Source: Gammaproteobacteria bacterium
Lineage (GTDB): Bacteria; Pseudomonadota; Gammaproteobacteria; Methylococcales; Methylomonadaceae
Direction of reading: 5' to 3'
Length of the DNA stretch: 52,241 bases
NCBI GenBank assembly: GCA_016874115.1
Contig: VGVA01000005.1
Span: 1 to 52,241 of the forward strand
Positions 26,709 to 34,337 of this stretch are shown here, one piece after another (the stretch's first letter is position 1; each line of letters starts with the position of its first letter). A model generated the notes under the pieces. The model made no database searches and had not been told where the DNA came from. It saw only the letters and a program-made list of their open reading frames with translations. The translations under genes and the position numbers were made by a program.

Positions 26709-27635
26709 TTATTTAACGTAAGTCAACCACTCGGCATGATCAGCACGTTTGCCTTTGACGTAATCGAAATACATGGATTGCAATTTTTCCGTGATCGGCC
26801 CGCGTCCGCCATTTCCGATTTGGCGGTTGTCGTACTCGCGGATTGGCGTGACTTCCGCCGCCGAGCCGGTGAAGAAGGCTTCGTCAGCAACATAGACTTC
26901 ATCGCGGGTCAACCGTTTTATAGTGACCGGCATGCCTTGTTCTTCGGCGATGGTCATCAGGGTGTCGCGGGTAATGCCTTCGAGCGCCGAAGTCGTTTCG
27001 GGCGTGTACAGCTTGCCATTGCGGACGATGAACAGGTTTTCGCCGCTGCCTTCGGCGCAAAAACCCTCATGGTCGAGCAACAAGGCTTCGTCATAGCCTG
27101 TAGATAAGGCTTCCTGCAAGGCCAGGATGGAATTGATGTAATTGCCGTTGGCCTTGGCTTTGCACATGGTGCTGTTAACATGGTTCCGGGTATACGACGA
27201 CGTGCGGATACGGATGCCCCTTTCCATATTTTCCGCGCCCAGGTACGCGCCCCAGGTCCAGGCGGCAACCATGACGTGCACTTTCAGGTTATCGGCGCGC
27301 AGGCCCATGCCTTCGGAGCCGTAAAAACACATGGTGCGGATGTAGGCGCTGTCCAGATTATTTTTGCTGATCGCATCGAGTTGCGCCTGGTCGATTTCGT
27401 CCTTACTGAACGGCATCGGCATGTTCATGATGTGGGCGGAACGGAACAGCCGGTCGGTATGTTCGCGCATCTTAAAAATCGCCGGACCTTTGTCGGTATG
27501 ATAGGCGCGCAAGCCTTCAAACACGCCGCAACCATAGTGCAGAGTGTGCGTCAAGACGTGGACTTTGGCGTCCCGCCAGTCAACCCATTGCCCATCCAGC
27601 CAGATCAGGCCGTCCTTATCGTCCATTGTTGCCAT
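26709..27635 (-). CDS. ilvE: Branched-chain amino acid aminotransferase
   Basis: IlvE is a PLP fold-type IV transaminase making Leu, Ile and Val from their 2-keto acids. The 308-residue product starts MATMDDKDGLIWLDGQWVDW with AAGGTGA seven bases upstream. Characteristic elements are HTLHYGCGVFEGLRAY, NSTMCKAKANGNYINSILAL with the PLP lysine, EGFCAEGSGENLFIVRNGKL and EVYVADEAFFTGSAAEVTPI. It is the first gene of the long minus-strand run. No ATTAAT copy occurs in it or its flanks for about 1.4 kb, unlike most genes here. Confidence 0.96.
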   Translation of the reverse strand: MATMDDKDGLIWLDGQWVDWRDAKVHVLTHTLHYGCGVFEGLRAYHTDKGPAIFKMREHTDRLFRSAHIMNMPMPFSKDEIDQAQLDAISKNNLDSAYIRTMCFYGSEGMGLRADNLKVHVMVAAWTWGAYLGAENMERGIRIRTSSYTRNHVNSTMCKAKANGNYINSILALQEALSTGYDEALLLDHEGFCAEGSGENLFIVRNGKLYTPETTSALEGITRDTLMTIAEEQGMPVTIKRLTRDEVYVADEAFFTGSAAEVTPIREYDNRQIGNGGRGPITEKLQSMYFDYVKGKRADHAEWLTYVK

Positions 27636-27741
27636 TGTGTCACCTTAAGTTTTGCTATTTTTTCAAAAAGTTGTTCGGTATTGCGTTTAAACAGCAATTA
27701 TAAGGTGTGTAGGGCAGATTAGCCATGCAAAATCACGAGTT

Positions 27742-27769
27742 TGTAGGGCGGGTAAAGACCCGCCTTACA
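27742..27769. repeat. Imperfect palindrome beside the RAYT remnant
   Basis: Arms TGTAGGGCGGGT (27742-27753) and ACCCGCCTTACA (27758-27769) pair with one G-T wobble around a 4-base loop. A partial copy, GTGTAGGGCAG, starts at 27706. This is the form of a REP unit of the kind mobilised by REP-associated transposases. Confidence 0.6.
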
Positions 27770-27779
27770 TGAAAAGCCA

Positions 27780-28100
27780 TTAATCCCAATCTAAACCGTT
27801 TAGTTCAAGCTGTGCAGCCCAATTAGCAGGATAATAACCCGAGCGGATAAATCGGTGAAAGCTCGAATGCGGCCAATCCGAAGCTTTTTCAACAAGACCA
27901 TGCTTGACTGGATTGTAGTGGATATAGTCAAGATGCCGATCAAAATCGGATTGGTCGCGGATGGCATGCTCCCAAAAACGACGTTGCCAGATTTCGCGTT
28001 CCGCTTTCACATGCCTTTGCATCGAAAGCCGCTCTCCCGGTTCAATTGCCCGCGAAAACGCAGATTTTATCAATCGCCAGCGTGTTGAAAAATCGCAATC
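27780..28100 (-). pseudogene. REP-associated tyrosine transposase (RAYT), N-terminally truncated
   Basis: RAYTs are Y1 (HUH) transposase relatives linked to dispersal of REP palindromes. The frame shows WRLIKSAFSRAIEPGERLS, then EIWQRRFWEHAIRDQSDF, DYIHYNPVKHGLVEKASDWP and HSSFHRFIRSGYYPANWAAQ, the C-terminal half of the family including YIHYNPVKHG. The N-terminal half with the HUH metal motif and catalytic Tyr is missing: the frame has only a TTG (28073) as a start and no matching sequence upstream. I judge it an inactive remnant. Palindromes flank it on both sides. Confidence 0.82.
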
Positions 28101-28125
28101 ATTATGAGGTAATGTCCAAAGCCAA

Positions 28126-28205
28126 GTAGGTCACATTGCCGCGAAGCGGTTATGTGACAAAGTGTTTTTATTATTGTCAGGCAGAGCAAGCTCAACCTGA
28201 CCTAC
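28126..28205. repeat. Nested palindromic element upstream of the RAYT remnant
   Basis: Outer 8-base inverted repeats GTAGGTCA (28126-28133) and TGACCTAC (28198-28205) bracket the element. An inner hairpin (28130-28158) has GTCACAT/ATGTGAC and CCGC/GCGG stems around GAA. The arrangement of two REP-like arms is REPIN-like. It fills the gap between the RAYT remnant and the glnE stop. Confidence 0.6.
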
Positions 28206-28232
28206 GGTGTTTACGATTTCTTATTTATAAAA

Positions 28233-31208
28233 TCATGCCATTACCCTTATCCAAACTCCTTGCACCTGCTCCCACAAGTTATGCACTTCGCTTTCGTCAA
28301 TCACCGCCTTATCGCCTTGCAGGACTTGTTTGTGGCCGATGTCGCGGTAGGTGCAGAAGGCGGTTTTCAGGGTAAGGGCATCGGCTTGGCTGAGGATGCC
28401 ATGTCGCGCTAGGCCTTCGAGTTGCCGGACATTGTCGGTGAATTCAGTTAGCTCGCCAAATTTCTCCGCATTCGACAGAATTAGGAATTGCACGAGAAAC
28501 TCGATATCAGCAATGCCGCCTTTGCTCTGTTTCAAGTCGAATTGGCTGGCTGTTGTGGTGTCGAGCGCATCGCGCATTTTTTCGCGCATGTCGCGCACTT
28601 CGACTTTAAGTTTCCCCTCATCTCTGGGCAACATTAATATGCGCTGGCGGATGCCTTCAAATTGGTTTTTAAGCCGCTTATCCCCGGCGATAAAGCGGCC
28701 GCGTACCAATGCTTGGTGTTCCCACGTCCAGGCTTCATTACGAAGATAATCCTCGTATCGATTAATGTGGGCGACCAGGAGACCGGAATCGCCGTTGGGG
28801 CGTAGTCTGAGATCGGCTTCGTAGAGCACTCCGGACAACAGCTTGGTGTCCAGAATATGACGGATTTTTAGTCCCAGGCGACCGTAAAATTGCGCGCAGG
28901 ACATTGGCTTGATGCCAGCATTTTTGTGATCTGTAAGCTCCGTTCGCCCTGAGCCTGTCGAAGGGTCTGCTTGTTCGTGTTCGGACTTAGATGGACTCAG
29001 CCCGAACGGTTTTTCTGTATTAATCGTCATGGCGTTGCCGTCCGCGCAATCGTAGAGAAAAACCAGATCGAGATCGGAGCCGTAACCCAGTTCGATTCCG
29101 CCCAGTTTGCCGAAACCAATGATGGCGAAGTTAATGCGGTCGTCGCTGGTATCAGGCGGTAACCCGTGTTTTTCGCACAGCATTAACCAAGTGCGCTTGA
29201 TGGTCTGGTCAACAATGCTTTCCGCCAGATAGGTCAGATAGTCGCTCACGACCATTAACGGGATGACATTCATGATGTCGGCGGCAGCAACGCGGAGCAC
29301 ATTAATATGTTTAAACTGCCGCAGCGCAATCATTATCGATTCAATGTCTTGGTTGTCGATTGGTGCCAACAATTCGTTGAGTTGCAGGCTGAGCGTTTCT
29401 CTTTTCAGTGGTTCGTATAACGTTCTGGTATCCAGCAGTTGATCGAACAGGATGGGGTATTCGGATAAATAATCGCAAAGCCAAGAACTGGCGGAAGATA
29501 AGCGGATTAATTGATTGAGTGCGCCCGGGTTTTCCGCCAGTAACGACAGGTAAATATTCCGACCGGCCACTTTTTCAAACAGTTTGATTAATCGGGTAAC
29601 CGTTTCGTCCGGGTTATCCACTTCTTGAGCCGATTCGATCAGTTGCGGCATTAACCGGTCGATTACACCAGCGCCTTTGGCGGTCATGCGCCTGAGCGCG
29701 CCGGATTGTTTGTAATCCTTGATGGCTTTTAAGGTGTTTTCGCCTTGCTGAAAGCCAAAGGATGTTAAATTGGCGATTAATTCTTGATCGTCCGCAGCAC
29801 CGACCCAGATCGATTGGCTCAGCTTGTTATTAACTTCCTGTTTAGAAAGAGAAAAAACCTGGTCAAAGACGGCGTGGACGGCATGTCTGACGGAATCCAG
29901 TTCGGCTTTGAAATGCGGCCAATCCTTATAACCTAAGGAATAGGCGAGGATTAATTGTGCGTGTTCCGATTTTGGCAGGTCGTGCGTTTGCCGGTCTTGA
30001 TACTGCTGAATATGGTTTTCCACCCGCCGTAAAAACCGATAAGACTGGCTAAGCTGCGCCGCATCGTCCGGCGTAAGCAAGTTCATGTCGCCCAAAAGAC
30101 GCAAGACTTCCAGAATGCCGCGAATTTGCAGGGCTTTAATCTGGCCGCCGCGGATTAATTGAAACGCCTGGCCGATGAATTCGATTTCACGGATGCCGCC
30201 CAGCCCCAGCTTGATGTTGTCCAGCCGGTCCTTGCGTTTCAGTTCCTGGATGATCTGCAATTTCAGGGAGCGCAGTTCTTCAAACGCGCCGTAATCCAGG
30301 TAACGTCGGTAGACAAACGGTTTCAACATTGCCATTAATAAGGCGCCCTGTTTGAAGTCGCCCGCCACCTGCCGCGCTTTGATCATGGCGTAGCGTTCCC
30401 ATTCCCGCGCCTGGGTCAGATAATAATTTTCCATGCCGTCAAAGGTCATGATGACCGGCCCGCTGTCGCCGAAAGGGCGTAGCCTGATGTCAGCCCGGAA
30501 CACAAAGCCGTCAACGGTTATTTCATCCAGAACCTTGACCAGTTTCTGGCACAGGCGGATAAAGAATTCGCCATAGCTGGTTTCTTTTCGATCGGGCAGG
30601 GTGCCTTCTTCAGGATAGGCAAAAATCAGATCGATGTCGGATGAGTAATTCAATTCGTATGCGCCGAGTTTGCCCATCCCAAGGACGACAATTTGCTGCG
30701 GGCTGCCGTCTGAAAGCAAGGGCGTACCGCGCAGTTCGCAAGCTTGTCGATACAAAAAATCCAGAGCGAATTGAATGCATCCATCGGCCAGCAGCGATAA
30801 ATCCATTAATGTTTCGTCCAGTTCCGCCCATCCCGCTAAATCGCGCCAGGCAATCCGCAGCATCTCCCGGCGACGGAAGTGCCGCAATTGGCGCATTAAT
30901 CCGCTTTCATCGGCAATAGTTAAAGCCGCCAGCTTGTTTTGATAAGTATCGTCCAGATAGCGGTTTTTCAGGTCGCCGGATTCCAGCAAGTCTATGAATA
31001 ATTGAGGATATTTTTGACAGCTTTCGGCAACAAACTCGCTACAACACCAGACTTTTGCGATGGAATTAATGATTTTGCCGGTAAGTTTTAAGTTATTGCT
31101 TTGGTTATTAATGCTTTCAAGCCATCGTTCTAATTCGGCTTTAACCGGTTCTTGTAAGGTTGCAGGCAAGTTACAGATGCCTGATTGGATTTCGCTGATC
31201 GTCAGCAT
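28233..31208 (-). CDS. glnE: Glutamine synthetase adenylyltransferase/deadenylase GlnE
   Basis: GlnE switches glutamine synthetase off and on by adding or removing AMP, in response to PII and glutamine. At 991 residues it is longer than E. coli GlnE (946). The N-terminal deadenylase domain has LNYSSDIDLIFAYPEEG and FRADIRLRPFGDSGP. The C-terminal adenylyltransferase domain has LGYGSDLDLVFLYDCADG and YEADLRLRPNGDSGLL. Part of the extra length is an insertion of about 30 residues after FLYDCADGNAMT, encoded by a REP pair (28940-29009) that keeps the frame. It is close to the active-site GSDLD strand, so activity may or may not survive. Confidence 0.95.
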   Translation of the reverse strand: MLTISEIQSGICNLPATLQEPVKAELERWLESINNQSNNLKLTGKIINSIAKVWCCSEFVAESCQKYPQLFIDLLESGDLKNRYLDDTYQNKLAALTIADESGLMRQLRHFRRREMLRIAWRDLAGWAELDETLMDLSLLADGCIQFALDFLYRQACELRGTPLLSDGSPQQIVVLGMGKLGAYELNYSSDIDLIFAYPEEGTLPDRKETSYGEFFIRLCQKLVKVLDEITVDGFVFRADIRLRPFGDSGPVIMTFDGMENYYLTQAREWERYAMIKARQVAGDFKQGALLMAMLKPFVYRRYLDYGAFEELRSLKLQIIQELKRKDRLDNIKLGLGGIREIEFIGQAFQLIRGGQIKALQIRGILEVLRLLGDMNLLTPDDAAQLSQSYRFLRRVENHIQQYQDRQTHDLPKSEHAQLILAYSLGYKDWPHFKAELDSVRHAVHAVFDQVFSLSKQEVNNKLSQSIWVGAADDQELIANLTSFGFQQGENTLKAIKDYKQSGALRRMTAKGAGVIDRLMPQLIESAQEVDNPDETVTRLIKLFEKVAGRNIYLSLLAENPGALNQLIRLSSASSWLCDYLSEYPILFDQLLDTRTLYEPLKRETLSLQLNELLAPIDNQDIESIMIALRQFKHINVLRVAAADIMNVIPLMVVSDYLTYLAESIVDQTIKRTWLMLCEKHGLPPDTSDDRINFAIIGFGKLGGIELGYGSDLDLVFLYDCADGNAMTINTEKPFGLSPSKSEHEQADPSTGSGRTELTDHKNAGIKPMSCAQFYGRLGLKIRHILDTKLLSGVLYEADLRLRPNGDSGLLVAHINRYEDYLRNEAWTWEHQALVRGRFIAGDKRLKNQFEGIRQRILMLPRDEGKLKVEVRDMREKMRDALDTTTASQFDLKQSKGGIADIEFLVQFLILSNAEKFGELTEFTDNVRQLEGLARHGILSQADALTLKTAFCTYRDIGHKQVLQGDKAVIDESEVHNLWEQVQGVWIRVMA
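28940..29009. repeat. REPIN-like repeat pair inserted in frame within glnE
   Basis: Plus strand: CCGTTCGCCCTGAGC then CTGTCGAAGGG at the left, and an inverted arm CTCAGCCCGAACGG at the right. Two REP-type units thus face each other across about 35 bases. Translated on the minus strand they give KPFGLSPSKSEHEQ and ADPSTGSGRTEL, without a stop or frame change. The surrounding GlnE alignment is continuous on both sides. Confidence 0.78.
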
Positions 31209-31352
31209 AGTGAGCCTTGATAATTGATTTTATCGGCGATGATGCTTCGTAAATTGTCACACGCCGGAGACTGGTATCGAACCGGCAATATCGTGAATAA
31301 AATTAATTCCGCAAGCGGAATACTAGCTTTTTTAACTATAGCATAAAAGAAA

Positions 31353-31372
31353 ACGGCATCCGAAGATGCCGT
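31353..31372 (-). terminator. Terminator of hsp20
   Basis: An 8-base stem ACGGCATC/GATGCCGT with a 4-base loop (TTCG on the minus strand) is followed on the minus strand by TTTCTTTT. It lies 65 bases after the hsp20 stop. A second small hairpin, ATTCCG-CAAG-CGGAAT, lies at about 31308-31323. Confidence 0.8.
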
Positions 31373-31437
31373 GTTTTGGCGGCTGGCGCAGTTTGTTGCA
31401 ACTGCATCAACCGGTTGTTGGTTTACGTAACGCTTGA

Positions 31438-31872
31438 TTAATCAGTTACCACGCTGATTTTCTTGGGCTTTACTGCTTCCCGTTTGGGAATGACGATTTC
31501 CAGTACGCCATTCTTGGCTTTGGCGCTGATGGCGTCGTTGTCGGCTGTTTCCGGTAAGCTAAAACGACGGTAAAAAGATCCGTAAATGCGTTCAACGCGT
31601 TTATAGTTGTCTTTTTCGGTCTTCGCTTCCGATTGTTTTTCGCCTTTAATCGTTAATACGCCGTTTTCCATATCGACGTCGATGTCTTCCGGATTGACGC
31701 CGGGAATATCCGCATGAATCACAAAGCGGCTGTCTTCCTCCTTAATGTCTACGGCGGGCGCCCATTCGGCGGTGGCAATGCGGCTGCTGCCTTCGTCGCC
31801 TTCGCGGAAGCGGTTCAGTTCCCGTTGCAATTGGTTTAATACAGTAAATGGTTCGTAACGTGTAATTGCCAT
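31438..31872 (-). CDS. Small heat-shock protein, Hsp20/alpha-crystallin family
   Basis: This is an ATP-independent holdase that keeps unfolding proteins soluble. I choose ATG 31872 (MAITRYEPFTVLNQLQRELN) because AGGAGG lies a few bases upstream; the frame extends nine codons further. In the 144-residue product the alpha-crystallin domain runs from about residue 40 (WAPAVDIKEEDSRFVIHADI) to ISAKAKNGVLEIVIPKRE, and the C terminus is KKISVVTD. A sigma-32-like promoter lies 70-95 bases upstream and a terminator follows, so it is a single-gene heat-shock unit. Confidence 0.96.
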   Translation of the reverse strand: MAITRYEPFTVLNQLQRELNRFREGDEGSSRIATAEWAPAVDIKEEDSRFVIHADIPGVNPEDIDVDMENGVLTIKGEKQSEAKTEKDNYKRVERIYGSFYRRFSLPETADNDAISAKAKNGVLEIVIPKREAVKPKKISVVTD

Positions 31873-31939
31873 AAGGCCTCCTCGGATGGGGACATCCAAA
31901 CAAATGTTAAATACAGGTAACGACTGTCGTTATTAACCA

Positions 31940-31967
31940 ATATTGGGATGCTTGGCTGGTTTTCAAG
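31940..31967 (-). promoter_or_regulatory. Sigma-32-type heat-shock promoter for hsp20
   Basis: On the minus strand CTTGAAA (31961-31967) is separated by 13 bases from CCCAATAT (31940-31947). This closely matches the RpoH consensus CTTGAAA-N13-15-CCCCATNT. It lies about 70 bases ahead of the hsp20 start. Confidence 0.75.
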
Positions 31968-32002
31968 AGGCAAAAGAGCAAGATAATGTGACGTTATCGA
32001 AC

Positions 32003-32314
32003 TTATTCCTTATCGCGGTTAAGAAATAGAAACACTAGTCCGATGCCGATGATGAAGGCAGGGATGGCAAAAAAACTGCCCTGAGGCATTTCTTCGTTTT
32101 CTGTGCCTTTACGCAAGGCCGGGTCCTTTTTTTCATCATAAGGTTCGCCGCGTTTTATTTGCAGGGCATTAAGCCATTTCTCCCCGCTGCTAAGGTCGAG
32201 ACCGGTTATTCCATTAATCGATAAGTTTTTGAAAGTATTGGCGTGTGCGTTTGTTGCCGATATTACGTTGAGCAGGATAATTAAGGATAGTAGAGCTACA
32301 GTTTGTTTGGGCAT
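32003..32314 (-). CDS. Small hypothetical membrane protein with signal peptide and C-terminal anchor
   Basis: I do not recognise the family. The 103-residue product has a hydrophobic leader (about residues 5-25, LLSLIILLNVISATNAHA) with an AHA-type cleavage site. A short hydrophilic stretch with charged EPYDEKKDPALRKGTENEE follows, then a C-terminal transmembrane segment (about residues 80-97, FFAIPAFIIGIGLVFLFL) ending NRDKE. That predicts a periplasmic loop anchored in the inner membrane. It is not a PEP-CTERM tail: no PEP motif and no strongly basic end. It lies between hsp20 and the SQR gene on the same strand, about 416 bases after SQR. Confidence 0.6.
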   Translation of the reverse strand: MPKQTVALLSLIILLNVISATNAHANTFKNLSINGITGLDLSSGEKWLNALQIKRGEPYDEKKDPALRKGTENEEMPQGSFFAIPAFIIGIGLVFLFLNRDKE

Positions 32315-32730
32315 GTCTTCTCCGGAAGTCGGTATCGGTTTGGTGCGCCGCCGTCTATATCAATTGAAAATCAATCCCAGCGCCACTATTTTTCGCGAAA
32401 GCTGAAATGGGGTCCAATCCGATTTCAGCAGCGAAAAATGACGTGGCGAGTTTGCCTTCGGCGGCCTGCGTTCGTCCCGCTACAGCCCAAAACACAAAAC
32501 ATCGGCTTCCGCCTTGCTTCGTATTTTGACCTTGCGCGAATGACTTGACGCCGTGTCGTATGGCCTTGCATTTTGACTACGCACTACGCTTGCGCTCCAA
32601 CTCCGTCAAAACGCCCGGCCTCTACGGCTACGCAGGGGTCGTCGTACATCGCTCGGCTTCGCTCGCTTCCATGTACTCCTTCGGCGGCGCAACAGGTAAG
32701 CGATACAACATTACTCGTTCATTAATAACG
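32315..32730. other. Gene-free 416-base gap with a strong hairpin
   Basis: No convincing gene is found; the plus-strand ORFs look like read-through of repetitive GC-rich DNA. It contains ATTGA/TCAAT at about 32363-32375 and a 50-base hairpin (32389-32438). Downstream, related phrases recur (CCTTGCTTCGTATTTTGACC and CCTTGCATTTTGAC), and GTACAT/ATGTAC arms lie around 32646-32673. The ATTAAT word common elsewhere is absent, which hints at an acquired or decayed element. Confidence 0.5.
32389..32438. repeat. Two-part inverted repeat downstream of SQR
   Basis: TTTTTCGC (32389-32396) and GCTGAAAT (32401-32408) pair with ATTTCAGC (32422-32429) and GCGAAAAA (32431-32438). Only small internal bulges and a 13-base loop remain unpaired. 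It lacks a T run after the stem on either strand, so it is not an ordinary terminator. Confidence 0.6.
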
Positions 32731-33978
32731 TTAATTGTCAGTCATAAATTTTTTGGCATAACTTTCCAGATGCGGAATATCAATGCGCAAGCCTTTTATC
32801 ATGATGTGCCAGTATAAAAACGGAAAGCCGGTGGTTTTGCCCCACCACCACAGCCAGCGGTTTTCTCTGGGGTCGATGAAGGGGAATGACGGCGTAACTT
32901 TCCCATCGTAAGAAAATTCCGCTAGAATGACCGTGCCGACTGAGGTTGTTAATGGGCAGGAGCCGTAGCCGTCGTAACCTTCGGCTAATGCTTTGCTGGC
33001 CATTAATGCCAGGATATTGTCAACAACGACTGGCACTTGTTTGCGCACGGCTGCGGCGGTTTTGGCGTTGGTGGTGCCTGCTGCATCGCCTAAGCCGAAG
33101 ATGTTGGTGTATTTGTTATGCTGTAACGTTTTAGGGTGCACATCCAGCCAGCCGCCGACATTCGCCAATGGACTTTTTTTAATGAAATCCGGCGCGCTTT
33201 GCGGCGGCGTGACGTGAATCATGTCGAAATTTTTAGTGACTTCGGATTTTTTGTCGCCTTCCGTCACTTCAAACGTAGCGGCTTTTTTATCGCCGTCGAT
33301 GGCGATCAGGTTGGTCTGGAAATTGGTTTTTATGCCGTAGCCGGCAACGACTTTCATTAATGCTTTCGCAAAGAATGGCACACCGAAGAGGCCGGGCGTA
33401 GCAGTGCAGAACTCAATGTTGAATTTATCCAGAATACCTTTTTTACGGAAGCGGTCGGCCGCCAAATACATGATTTTCTGCGGTGCGCCCGCGCATTTGA
33501 TCGGCATGGGCGGTTGCGTGAAAATGGCGTTGCCGCCTTGCATGGCCTGAAGTGTCGTCCACGTATATTCGACATGATCGACCGAATAATTGCTGCACAC
33601 ATTGTTTTTGCCCAGCGTTTCTTTCAGTCCTTTAATTTTGTCCCAATCCAGTTGCAGGCCAGGGCAGACGACCAGATAATCGTAAGTTATGTCTTCTTTG
33701 GAGCGCAGGGTAACGCTATTTTTGTCGGGCGAAAACGAATCGGCGTAGTCTTTAATCCAGGTTACGCTGGGATTAATCAAATCCTTTTCGTCCTTCGTGA
33801 CTTGTTTAAGGGTGTAAGCGCCGCCGCCGATAATCGTAAATCCCGGCTGGTAATAATGTTTTTCCGACGGCTCTATCAAACCGATGCTAATCGACGAGTT
33901 CTGCCGCCGCATGTTATTAGCGACGGATACCCCGGCGGCGCCACCACCAACTATTAATAAGTTGAAATGTTGTGCCAT
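32731..33978 (-). CDS. sqr: Sulfide:quinone oxidoreductase (type II, SQOR-like)
   Basis: SQR is a membrane-associated flavoprotein that oxidises sulfide and passes electrons to quinone, for detoxification or energy. I choose ATG 33978 (MAQHFNLLIVGGGAAGVSVA) with AGGAGG just upstream; the frame extends 30 codons further. The 415-residue product has the FAD Rossmann GGGAAG, redox cysteines in PIKCAGAPQKIMYLAADR and YDGYGSCPLTTSVGTVILAE, and IHVTPPQSAPDFIK. These are the signatures shared with mitochondrial SQOR rather than type I bacterial SQR. It is divergent from the DoxX-pirin-nitroreductase cluster. Confidence 0.93.
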   Translation of the reverse strand: MAQHFNLLIVGGGAAGVSVANNMRRQNSSISIGLIEPSEKHYYQPGFTIIGGGAYTLKQVTKDEKDLINPSVTWIKDYADSFSPDKNSVTLRSKEDITYDYLVVCPGLQLDWDKIKGLKETLGKNNVCSNYSVDHVEYTWTTLQAMQGGNAIFTQPPMPIKCAGAPQKIMYLAADRFRKKGILDKFNIEFCTATPGLFGVPFFAKALMKVVAGYGIKTNFQTNLIAIDGDKKAATFEVTEGDKKSEVTKNFDMIHVTPPQSAPDFIKKSPLANVGGWLDVHPKTLQHNKYTNIFGLGDAAGTTNAKTAAAVRKQVPVVVDNILALMASKALAEGYDGYGSCPLTTSVGTVILAEFSYDGKVTPSFPFIDPRENRWLWWWGKTTGFPFLYWHIMIKGLRIDIPHLESYAKKFMTDN

Positions 33979-34103
33979 GATTCCTCCTTTAGTTATAGAT
34001 GGCCCAAATGGGTGTGATTGAATCTGTAGCGAGTTAATAAAAGATTCATCATAGTAAACCATTTTCACTGCTTATAAAGGGTTTGTTTATGCTTTTTAGC
34101 TAA

Positions 34104-34337
34104 CTTTTTGTTATTAAGACGCGTTTTGCGGCTTTGGCCGCAGCTGTCACGATGTTGGTCGCCTTGTTTTGGGTGCATTGGGGGAAGGGTTTTTTCATGG
34201 CATCGCACGGCATCGAATACGCCCTAGCTTTATTTTCTGCAACCTTAGTGTTAGCCGTGTTGGGCTGCGGGAGTTATTCCGTCGACCATTTTTTGTTTAA
34301 ATCCAATCGATTACATAGTCAGAATTATGAAAAATAG
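34104..34337 (+). pseudogene. DoxX-family fragment, C-terminal part only
   Basis: The frame is closed by TAA at 34101-34103 and opens with IKTRFAALAAAVTMLVALFW. It continues as VHWGKGFFMASHGIEYALAL and a final hydrophobic helix. This is the C-terminal portion of DoxX-type membrane proteins, which normally have four helices in about 130-150 residues; only the last two are left. The only start is a TTG at 34134. DoxX proteins are linked to sulfur and redox stress, so an intact copy beside SQR, pirin and nitroreductase would make sense. The end overlaps the pirin ATG by 11 bases. Confidence 0.7.

Noticed and set aside
32003-32314. PEP-CTERM or sortase-type sorting tail on the small protein
   Set aside because: The terminal helix is preceded by PQGSF rather than PEP or LPXTG and ends in NRDKE, not a basic cluster.
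32545-32817. 90-codon plus-strand frame downstream of sqr
   Set aside because: Overlaps the sqr end, has no ribosome site and reads like translated non-coding repeat.
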